Below the pieces are notes generated by a model. The model saw nothing but the letters and a program-made list of their open reading frames with translations, did not search any database and was not told the origin of the DNA. Position numbers and translations under genes: made by a program. This document shows, in pieces, positions 1-5,006 of a stretch of 5,006 nt of DNA (the stretch's first letter is position 1; each line of letters opens with the position of its first letter). This DNA is from Thermoplasmata archaeon (GTDB lineage Archaea > Thermoplasmatota > Thermoplasmata > Lutacidiplasmatales > UBA184): the NCBI GenBank assembly GCA_030042955.1, contig JASHYQ010000139.1, positions 1 through 5,006 on the forward strand. The letters run 5' to 3'.

Positions 1-739
1 CGACGCCGATGTAGCCGATCGTCGAGTAGGTGACGAGGACCGTCCCGATGTCGAGCGTGAAGTAGACGACGAGCGGCTCGAGGAGGTTCCGGAGGATGTG
101 GCGCCGGAGGATCCGTCCTTCCGAGACCCCCGCGGCCCGGGCGGCCGTCACGTACGGGAGGTGCTGCAGCGCGAGCACTTCCCCTCGCACGAGCCGCGTG
201 TAGTAGGGCCACCAGGTGACGCCGATCGCGAACATCACCGGGAGGACCCCGATCCCGACGACCCGGGTGATCGCGAGCGCGAGGATCAGGCTCGGGAAGG
301 CGAGGAAGACGTCCGTGACCCGCAGGATGGTGACCGAGGCGGCCCCCTGGAGGCTCCCGGGCCGGTTGTAGAACCCCGCGATGAGCCCGAGGGTCCCGCC
401 GAAGAGCATCGAGACCCCGGCGAGGGAGATCCCGATGCCGAGGTCGAGCGGGAGGGCGAGCATCGTGTTCGAGTAGATGTCGAAGGAGTTCCCGTCGGTC
501 CCGAAGGGATGGTTCCACGAGGGGGGTTGGTTGTAGACGCCCGTCTCCACCTGAGGCCCGTACGGGACGAGCAGGTGGGGCGCCAGGAGCACGAGGAGCG
601 CCACGAGGCAGATGACCGCCACGAGCAGGAAGCCGACGAGCGAGAGCGGGTTGGCGCGGAGGACGCGCCAGAGGACCCCGAGGCTTGCGCGGGAGCGCTG
701 GAGGAGGGTGCCGGTCCGGTTCGTCGCGGGGGCGGCCAG
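1..739 (-). CDS. dppC: DppC/OppC-type peptide ABC transporter permease, C-terminus cut by window edge
   Basis: Second membrane permease of a peptide/nickel-type ABC importer; it pairs with the DppB-type protein encoded just upstream to form the translocation channel. 246 residues are visible; the family is usually about 280-320, so roughly 40-60 are missing. The first membrane helix is at about residues 33-54, followed by a loop with HPFGTD (77-82) and D87, a variant of the family GTD..G.D..SR motif in which the usual SR is SN (90-91). Further helices lie at about 98-122, 145-165 and 165-180. The cytoplasmic EAA loop that docks on the ATPase is at 187-218, with YVTAARAAG at 196-204 and the conserved glycine G204. 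No ATG, GTG or TTG lies in frame between the preceding stop and the first helix. CTG at 739-737 is the only fitting start: a GGAGGT site stands 5 nt upstream, overlapping the stop of the preceding gene. Family assignment is firm, substrate unknown; the symbol is a family name. Confidence 0.92.
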   Translation of the reverse strand, partial: MAAPATNRTGTLLQRSRASLGVLWRVLRANPLSLVGFLLVAVICLVALLVLLAPHLLVPYGPQVETGVYNQPPSWNHPFGTDGNSFDIYSNTMLALPLDLGIGISLAGVSMLFGGTLGLIAGFYNRPGSLQGAASVTILRVTDVFLAFPSLILALAITRVVGIGVLPVMFAIGVTWWPYYTRLVRGEVLALQHLPYVTAARAAGVSEGRILRRHILRNLLEPLVVYFTLDIGTVLVTYSTIGYIGV

Positions 740-742
740 GGG

Positions 743-1768
743 TTACCTCCACTCCACCCGGGGGTCGAGGATCCCGTAGAGGATGTCGGCGATCAGGTTC
801 GCGACCACGACCCCGACCGCGAAGATGATCGCGACCGCGATCGCCCCGTCGAAGTTCGGTACCGAACTGTTCCCCCCGATCGAGGTGTAGGCGTACTCCC
901 CGATGCCCGGCCAGGAGAAGACCTCCTCGACCACGACCGTCCCCGAGAGCAGGCCGCCCGCGGTCACGCCGAGGACCGTCGTGGTGGTGATGAGGGCGTT
1001 GCGGAGCGCGTGCTTGTACATCACCCAGAACTCGGAAAGTCCCTTCATCCGGGCCGAGCGGACGAAGTCGAGCGGGAGGATCTCGAGCATCGAGGCGCGG
1101 GTCATCCGGGTCGCGATGCCCATGTTGATGAACGCAAGGACCGAGGCGGGCAGGATCAGATGCTGGATCGCGTCAACGGTGTACGGCAGGTTGCCCGCGA
1201 TCAGGGCATCCAGCACGGACATGTGGGTGTACTGGGGGAACGGCAGGTTGGTCGTCGAGTAGTCCCCGCTGGACGGCAGACCTAAAGCAGGCCCTAAAAA
1301 CACGGCCGCGATCACCGCGCCGAGGTACGTCGGGGTCGCCCATCCGCTCAGGTAGAAGAACCGGACCAGGTGGTCCGCCCACCGACCCGAGTATTGCGCG
1401 GCGACGACGCCGAGGGGGATTCCGATGACGACCATGAGGAAGAGCGACGCGAGCACGAGCTCGAGCGTCGCGGGCAGCCGCTGGGCGATGATGGGGGCCA
1501 CCGGGGTCCCCTGGTAGGACGCCCCGAACTGGAGGTGGATGAGCCCCCAGAAGTACGTCCCGAACTGGTTCAGGATCGGCTGGCTGTACGTCGCCTCGCA
1601 CGCGGCGATCGTCCCGCGCCCGGCGTGCGGGTTCTCGGCGTAGCAGATGCCGTTCGTGTCGACGTGGAGGATGAAGAACGTGAGGATGACGATCCCGAGG
1701 AGAACGGGGAGAAGCTGGACGAGGCGTTTCCCGACGAAGACAAAGAGGTCGCTAGCGTTTCGACCCAC
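743..1768 (-). CDS. dppB: DppB/OppB-type peptide ABC transporter permease
   Basis: First membrane permease of a peptide-type ABC importer, 341 residues, complete and of normal family length. Predicted membrane helices lie at about residues 14-35, 101-124, 134-163, 201-218, 262-284 and 307-333. A large outer loop (36-100) separates the first two helices. The EAA loop at about 226-257 has the family pattern with DFVRSARMKG (234-243). EEVFSWPGIG (281-290) and the C-terminal DPRVEWR are typical of the DppB family. Two GTG starts compete, at 1774 and 1768. The latter has GGAGG 6 nt upstream, whereas the former would directly abut that site, so 1768 is preferred. The outer loop contains two cysteines (C42 and C57). 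The gene holds two TTA leucine codons close together at 1283-1297, the only ones noticed in the window. It is followed without a gap by the dppC-type gene; ATPases and a binding protein are not in view. Substrate unknown; the symbol is a family name. Confidence 0.95.
   Translation of the reverse strand: MGRNASDLFVFVGKRLVQLLPVLLGIVILTFFILHVDTNGICYAENPHAGRGTIAACEATYSQPILNQFGTYFWGLIHLQFGASYQGTPVAPIIAQRLPATLELVLASLFLMVVIGIPLGVVAAQYSGRWADHLVRFFYLSGWATPTYLGAVIAAVFLGPALGLPSSGDYSTTNLPFPQYTHMSVLDALIAGNLPYTVDAIQHLILPASVLAFINMGIATRMTRASMLEILPLDFVRSARMKGLSEFWVMYKHALRNALITTTTVLGVTAGGLLSGTVVVEEVFSWPGIGEYAYTSIGGNSSVPNFDGAIAVAIIFAVGVVVANLIADILYGILDPRVEWR
745..750 (-). promoter_or_regulatory. Shine-Dalgarno GGAGGT of the dppC-type gene
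   Basis: On the minus strand GGAGGT runs from 750 to 745 and its last base is the first base of the upstream gene's TAA stop. It is followed by a 5-nt spacer and then CTG at 739-737. This perfect site at ideal spacing decides the CTG start and points to translational coupling of the two permeases. Confidence 0.75.
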
Positions 1769-1774
1769 TCCCAC

Positions 1775-1779
1775 CCTCC
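1775..1779 (-). promoter_or_regulatory. Shine-Dalgarno GGAGG deciding the dppB-type start
   Basis: GGAGG on the minus strand at 1779-1775 is 6 nt before GTG at 1768 but touches the alternative GTG at 1774. Spacing therefore favours the downstream GTG as start. Confidence 0.6.
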
Positions 1780-1830
1780 CTCAGGGGGCCGGCGCCGCGA
1801 GGGCCGCCATCCTATCCGCGAGGTCGTCTC

Positions 1831-1842
1831 GGCTATTAATGC
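1831..1842 (-). promoter_or_regulatory. Possible TATA element for the permease genes
   Basis: The spacer between the aminotransferase stop and the dppB-type start is GC-rich except for ATTAATAG on the minus strand (1840-1833). A start site about 25 nt downstream would lie near 1810 and leave a leader of about 40 nt containing the GGAGG site. No convincing BRE is seen directly upstream. Read-through from the aminotransferase gene is an equally good explanation for expression of the permeases. Confidence 0.35.
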
Positions 1843-1863
1843 ACCGATTCGGCCCGTGGGGGG

Positions 1864-3510
1864 TTACGGAAGGTAATCGCGCGGGAGCGTCTTCAGCTCG
1901 GCGAACGTTTCGTGGATCACCGAGATGAACTTCTCGATGTCCTTGTCGGTGTGGGCGCTCGAGAAGGTGATCCGCTCGTAGTTGTCGGGGTGGATGTAGA
2001 TCCCCTTGTCGAGCAGCAGCTGGTGGTGGCGGAGGTAGAGGTTCCAGTCGATCTGGAGCGATTCGCGGTAGTTCTGGATCTTCTTCCGGCGGGTGAAGAA
2101 GAACTGCAGCATCCCGTTGACCGACTGGACGAGGACGTTGACCTTCGTGTCCCGCGCCGCCTCCTCGATCCCCTTCTCGAGCCGGGTGGTCATCCGCGCG
2201 AAGCGGGCGTAGAGGTCCTCCCCGCCCCGGTGGAGCATCTTGAGGTTCGCGAGCGACCCCGCGAGGGAGAGGTTGTTGGCGAAGTACGTCCCACCGAACG
2301 AGATCCGCCCGGGGGCGATCAGCTCCATGTACTCGTTCTTCCCCGAGACGGCCGAGATCGCCACGCCGCCGCCGAGCGCTTTCGCCCAGCAGGAGATGTC
2401 CGGCTCGACCCCGTAGAGGGTCTGAGCCCCTCCCGGCGCGACGCGGAAGCCGGTGAAGACCTCGTCGAAGATGACGAGCAGCTCGTTCTGATGCGCGATC
2501 TCCACGAGACGCTTGAGATAGTCCGGTAGGGGCGGGATCACGCCCGAGTTCGCCATGATCGGCTCGAGGATCACCGCCGCCAGCCGGTCGCGGTACCGCC
2601 GGACCATCCGCTCGAACGAGGTGAGCGAGTTGTACTGGGCGACCATCACGTAGTCCGTGACCCCGGGCGGGATCCCCGCGGAGTTCGGCAACGGGCGGGG
2701 GTACTCGTCGAGCCCGGCAACGATTGGCGGCGCCTCCGCGCTGATCAGCGCATAGTCGTGCTGCCCGTGGTAATGGCCCTCGAACTTGAGGATCGCGTCC
2801 TTCCCGGTCACCGCACGCGCGATGCGGATGGCGTTCATCGTCGCGTCCGAGCCGTTCGAACAGAACGCGACCCGCTCGGCGCTCGGGACCATCTTCTGGA
2901 AGAGGACGGCGAGGTCGATCTCGAGCGCGGTCGGCGCCGCGAAGTGGAGGCCGAGCTCGGCCCGCTCCTGGATCGCCTTGACCTGCTCCCGGGGAGCGTG
3001 CCCGTTGATGAGGCAGCCGTAGGCGAGGTTGAAGTCGAGGTACTCGTTCCCGTCCTCGTCCCAGATCCGTGGGCCCTTGCCCGCGGCGATGAACGGCGGG
3101 CAGGGGTCGTACGACGCGACCCGGATGAGCGAGCTCGACGAGTTGGGGATGTGCTTCTTGCCCTCCGCGAAGAGCCGGGCGCTCTTCTTCAGCTTCGGGA
3201 CGAGGCGCGCGATCGAGATCGGCAGCGGCTGCGTCTCGGTCTCCGGGGGCTCCGGCGCCACCGGAGCCGCCTCTTTCGGCTCCCGGCTCTCCTTCGACTC
3301 CTTCTCCTTGGGCTCCGCTTTCTCTCTCGGCTCCGCCTTCTCCTTGGCGGGGGTGGTGGGCGGGATGTCGGGGGCCGGGGTGGGAGGATGAGTGTCGACC
3401 TCCCCGCCGCTCGCGTGGGCGGGGGTTAGGCGGTCGCCCCGGGAGGTACGGTCCGGGCCGTCCTCGGGCTCGCTCGAGCCAGTGAGAGGGGCGGGTTTGG
3501 TCTCCGCCAT
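1864..3510 (-). CDS. Class III PLP aminotransferase, glutamate-1-semialdehyde aminomutase-like, with N-terminal extension
   Basis: Cytosolic PLP enzyme of fold type I, 548 residues. The catalytic domain starts near residue 97 and aligns by eye with glutamate-1-semialdehyde 2,1-aminomutase (about 430 residues). Visible features are DGNEYLDF (153-160), the phosphate-binding loop SNGSDAT (218-224), FEGHYHG (243-249), the cofactor-ring aspartate in DEVFTGFR (D349), the likely Schiff-base lysine K377 in WAKALGGG, FGGTYFANN (405-413) and SSAHTDKDI (517-525). Ser127 and Arg130 in SSSSLIR match the substrate-carboxylate Ser/Arg of aminomutases (NSPVR), though the flanking GGV is changed. Residues 1-96 are Pro/Glu/Lys-rich, low in complexity and lack any methionine after the first. 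The start is ATG at 3510, with GAGGT 4 nt upstream and a TATA box at proper distance. GTG at residue 84 is the only internal alternative noted. No heme genes are in view, so another amino donor/acceptor pair is possible. Fold certain, substrate not. Confidence 0.92.
   Translation of the reverse strand: MAETKPAPLTGSSEPEDGPDRTSRGDRLTPAHASGGEVDTHPPTPAPDIPPTTPAKEKAEPREKAEPKEKESKESREPKEAAPVAPEPPETETQPLPISIARLVPKLKKSARLFAEGKKHIPNSSSSLIRVASYDPCPPFIAAGKGPRIWDEDGNEYLDFNLAYGCLINGHAPREQVKAIQERAELGLHFAAPTALEIDLAVLFQKMVPSAERVAFCSNGSDATMNAIRIARAVTGKDAILKFEGHYHGQHDYALISAEAPPIVAGLDEYPRPLPNSAGIPPGVTDYVMVAQYNSLTSFERMVRRYRDRLAAVILEPIMANSGVIPPLPDYLKRLVEIAHQNELLVIFDEVFTGFRVAPGGAQTLYGVEPDISCWAKALGGGVAISAVSGKNEYMELIAPGRISFGGTYFANNLSLAGSLANLKMLHRGGEDLYARFARMTTRLEKGIEEAARDTKVNVLVQSVNGMLQFFFTRRKKIQNYRESLQIDWNLYLRHHQLLLDKGIYIHPDNYERITFSSAHTDKDIEKFISVIHETFAELKTLPRDYLP
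3301..3345 (-). repeat. Degenerate EKAEP[RK] repeat in the aminotransferase extension
   Basis: Residues 56-70 read KEKAEPREKAEPKEK, two near-perfect copies of a six-residue unit, continuing into more K/E/S/R-P sequence to about residue 80. At DNA level the plus strand shows matching GGCTCCGC-type units followed by TTCTC. This suggests expansion by slippage within a low-complexity linker. Confidence 0.5.
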
Positions 3511-3514
3511 AGGT

Positions 3515-3519
3515 ACCTC
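3515..3519 (-). promoter_or_regulatory. Shine-Dalgarno GAGGT of the aminotransferase gene
   Basis: GAGGT on the minus strand stands 4 nt before ATG at 3510. It supports this ATG over a methionine 46 codons further upstream (3648), which would place the TATA element inside the coding sequence. Confidence 0.65.
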
Positions 3520-3550
3520 ATCAGAGTGCGAAGTTGCGACCCGGTGGTGG

Positions 3551-3560
3551 ATATATATAG
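3551..3560 (-). promoter_or_regulatory. Archaeal TATA box of the aminotransferase gene
   Basis: The minus strand reads CTATATATAT, a 9-bp run of A/T only after the C, within a GC-rich genome. Its centre is about 45 nt before the ATG at 3510. With the usual distance of about 25 nt, transcription would start near 3527-3530 and give an 17-20 nt leader that still contains the Shine-Dalgarno. The ATATATAT core is symmetrical, but no gene follows on the plus strand. No canonical purine-rich BRE is evident upstream. Confidence 0.7.
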
Positions 3561-3678
3561 ATGGCTGGGGACCTGAGAGGGATTTCCGTTTCCCAATCCG
3601 AATTGAACGGCAGCACGGACCGCGTATTAGATGGCCAAAATACTGCAATTAGGTGGTATTATTCTGCCTCAAACGACC

Positions 3679-3694
3679 AAAAGCGCTCGAAAAA
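3679..3694 (-). terminator. T-tract terminator after the dehydrogenase gene
   Basis: Twenty bases past the stop codon the minus strand carries T5 (3694-3690) and then T4 (3682-3679), with a further TTT just beyond. Archaeal RNA polymerase terminates at such T-rich tracts without needing a hairpin. I found no stable stem-loop directly before the tract. Confidence 0.45.
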
Positions 3695-3713
3695 GCCCCG
3701 CGAGAGCTCGTTT

Positions 3714-4904
3714 TTAACGGGCCGGCGCCGGCGGGAGCGACGGCTCGGGAGGCACGATCGCGGTTTCGATGCCGCGCTGCTTCAGCGCGGCACGGAACGG
3801 ACCGGGCGGAACGCATCGCTCCGGAGGCACCACTCCTTTCGCGCTTACTTGACCGGTGGCGATGAGTTCGGCACCGACGGCTCCCGCGACACCGACCGCA
3901 TACTCGGTCACGGTGAGGTTCCAATCCGGGCGCGGGGGGAACCGCGCGAGGGCATGTCGTACGACGGGACGTCCTCCGAGCGTGCCGTGCACCTCGATGT
4001 CGCAGACCTCCCAGTCATGGATCACGACGCCCTCGGGGGCGCCGAGAAGCTTCTCGCGCTTCAGCAGGGCGAGGGTGAACTCCCGAGGGACGACCGGCTG
4101 GCCCTTCACGTCGACCGCGCGGTCGGAGGCAAGACCGAGCTGCGCCATCGTCCGAAGGAGCTCGATCCCCGGTCCTCCCTCCTTCCACTCGCAGTGCTGG
4201 ATCCCCTTCGACCGGAGGCTCTCGGGCAGGGTCGCCGGCTCGGAGTGGAGCGTTCGGTAGACCCGCGTCCGGCCGACCGGCGGCGGGAACTCGTACTCCT
4301 CCGCCCCGCTCATCGCAGGGTGGTCGTGGTAGGCTCCGTTCTCGAAGACCACGGCGGGGAGGACCATCTCGTCGAGGAAGGTGCTCGGGGACCAGGTGAA
4401 AACGATCTCGGGCCCGTTGACCGTCAGGTCGCGCCAGCCGTCACGGATGACGAGCGAGTCGACCCGGTCGAGGTCCTGGGTCGCCTCCATCGCGAGGACG
4501 TTCGAGATCCCCGGGACCTGGCCCAGTCCCGGGATCGCCAGCTGCTCGGCGGCCCGGTACTTCTCGTCCAGCGCGAGCTGGCGTCGCGTCATGTGGAAGA
4601 GGCCCCCGAAGTCCAGGTACGGGACGCGGGCCTCGAAGGCGGCGTCCATGACGGCCAAGTTGAACTGGTACTGTACCGCGTTCACGCAGACAGCCGCCCC
4701 CTTCAGCAGCTGGACGAGCGCTGGCCGGTCGCGCACGTCCAGGGTCGCCGCGCGGGCTCTCGACCCCGCGGCCTTCGCGGCCTGGGTCGCGAGCGTCGGG
4801 TCGAGGTCGGCGGCGACGACCTCGTCAAACACCCCGGAGCTGGCGAGGTCCCGCACCGAGCACCGGCCCGTCAGTCCTCCGCCGCCGAGCACCACGACCT
4901 TCAT
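3714..4904 (-). CDS. Saccharopine dehydrogenase family oxidoreductase, possibly lysine 6-dehydrogenase
   Basis: NAD(P)-dependent amino-acid dehydrogenase, cytosolic, 396 residues, a normal length for the single-domain family. An N-terminal Rossmann fold shows the dinucleotide loop GGGGLTG (7-13) and an acidic strand end AADLD (31-35, D33), which favours NAD over NADP. NAVQYQFN (75-82), YLDFGG (96-101) and GLGQVPGISN (126-135) resemble bacterial L-lysine 6-dehydrogenase and archaeal saccharopine reductase-like proteins. LHSEPATLP (219-227) and the C-terminal GVVPPERC (357-364) are typical of the saccharopine dehydrogenase family, followed by a Pro-rich tail. The start ATG at 4904 has GAGG 7 nt upstream and begins directly with the first Rossmann strand. 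Family members act on saccharopine, lysine, carboxynorspermidine or related amino acids, and the substrate cannot be fixed here. It precedes the aminotransferase on the same strand but is separated from it by a T-tract and a promoter. Confidence 0.87.
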   Translation of the reverse strand: MKVVVLGGGGLTGRCSVRDLASSGVFDEVVAADLDPTLATQAAKAAGSRARAATLDVRDRPALVQLLKGAAVCVNAVQYQFNLAVMDAAFEARVPYLDFGGLFHMTRRQLALDEKYRAAEQLAIPGLGQVPGISNVLAMEATQDLDRVDSLVIRDGWRDLTVNGPEIVFTWSPSTFLDEMVLPAVVFENGAYHDHPAMSGAEEYEFPPPVGRTRVYRTLHSEPATLPESLRSKGIQHCEWKEGGPGIELLRTMAQLGLASDRAVDVKGQPVVPREFTLALLKREKLLGAPEGVVIHDWEVCDIEVHGTLGGRPVVRHALARFPPRPDWNLTVTEYAVGVAGAVGAELIATGQVSAKGVVPPERCVPPGPFRAALKQRGIETAIVPPEPSLPPAPAR

Positions 4905-5006
4905 CGTTCGTCCTCGGGCCCGGGAGCCGGCGGGGCTTTAGAGGTTAGGGGCGGGGACGGGCGGTCTTGCGGCGGGCGGGTCGGGCGGCGGCCACGGGCG
5001 CCGTCG
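4905..5006. other. Very GC-rich upstream flank, possibly holding the tail of another minus-strand gene
   Basis: The 102 bp upstream of the dehydrogenase contain no gene that can be called. One minus-strand frame from the window edge is open to TAA at 4947-4945 and would give a basic Ala/Arg/Pro tail ending KTARPRP, as seen at many protein C-termini. A second frame runs to a TGA overlapping the dehydrogenase ATG (ATGA). Both are low-complexity and could be chance in such GC-rich DNA. The only AT-rich spot is TCTAAAG on the minus strand (4942-4936), about 30 nt before the ATG, a weak TATA candidate. Confidence 0.3.
4912..4915 (-). promoter_or_regulatory. Shine-Dalgarno GAGG of the dehydrogenase gene
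   Basis: GAGG on the minus strand (4915-4912) is 7 nt before the ATG at 4904. The site is short but well spaced and supports this start. Confidence 0.5.

Noticed and set aside
98..1285. Long plus-strand open frame of 395 codons opposite the two permease genes
   Set aside because: Its product is almost only Arg, Glu, Asp, Gly and Pro, as expected from the antisense of GC-rich coding DNA. It spans two well-supported opposite-strand genes and their junction.
1370..3429. Several plus-strand open frames (1370-1876, 1912-2529, 2758-3429, 3029-3391) opposite dppB and the aminotransferase
   Set aside because: All have charged low-complexity products with no domain pattern, while the minus strand carries clear family motifs along the full length.
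3511..3648. A 46-residue upstream extension of the aminotransferase from an ATG at 3648
   Set aside because: It would place the TATA box inside the coding sequence, has no good Shine-Dalgarno, and its sequence is rich in Ile, His, Arg and Cys, unlike the rest. ATG at 3510 has both a leader and GAGGT.
3639..3660. Inverted repeat AATAC/GTATT in the spacer behind the dehydrogenase
   Set aside because: Arms of only 5 bp separated by 12 bp in an AT-rich patch; expected by chance.
3856..4941. Plus-strand open frames opposite the dehydrogenase
   Set aside because: Ser/Arg/Thr/Pro-rich products without recognisable motifs; the opposite strand encodes a complete Rossmann-fold enzyme.
1..5006. CRISPR array, tRNA or rRNA genes, insertion sequences, attachment sites
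   Set aside because: No regularly spaced direct repeats, no cloverleaf-like or conserved rRNA stretches, no transposase or integrase, and no long terminal inverted repeats were seen.

Overview
The window is a GC-rich stretch (roughly two thirds G+C by eye) in which all four recognisable genes lie on the minus strand. Read in the direction of transcription, from high to low coordinates, they are: a saccharopine dehydrogenase / lysine 6-dehydrogenase-like oxidoreductase (3714-4904), a class III PLP aminotransferase of the glutamate-1-semialdehyde aminomutase type with a long charged N-terminal extension (1864-3510), and two inner-membrane permeases of a DppB/DppC-type peptide ABC transporter (743-1768, and 1-739, which runs off the window).

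The organism is most likely an archaeon. The aminotransferase gene is preceded by a clear AT-only TATA element placed where archaeal TBP/TFB promoters sit. Weaker TATA-like elements precede the permease pair and perhaps the dehydrogenase. Purine-rich Shine-Dalgarno sites are present throughout, and the dehydrogenase is followed by T-tracts rather than a hairpin. High G+C, Shine-Dalgarno use and these gene families would fit a GC-rich Thermoplasmatota-like lineage, but that placement is a guess from style and not from a marker gene.

The layout suggests two or three transcription units. The dehydrogenase ends in a T-rich stretch. A 203-bp, comparatively AT-rich spacer (3511-3713) then carries the promoter of the aminotransferase. 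A spacer of about 95 bp (1769-1863) with a weaker TATA-like element separates the aminotransferase from the permeases. The permease genes are tightly coupled: the Shine-Dalgarno of the second overlaps the stop codon of the first, and the second appears to start at CTG.

A plausible joint role is uptake of peptides, or of amino-acid-derived compounds, followed by nitrogen-removing steps. The dehydrogenase family acts on lysine, saccharopine and related amino acids, and the aminotransferase on amino acids or aminoaldehydes. This is inference from proximity; no substrate can be read from the sequence. The region is mostly ordinary metabolism. The points most worth a second look are the CTG start, the roughly 95-residue extension on the aminotransferase, the aminomutase-like enzyme outside any visible heme context, and the only two TTA leucine codons of the window lying two codons apart in the first permease gene.
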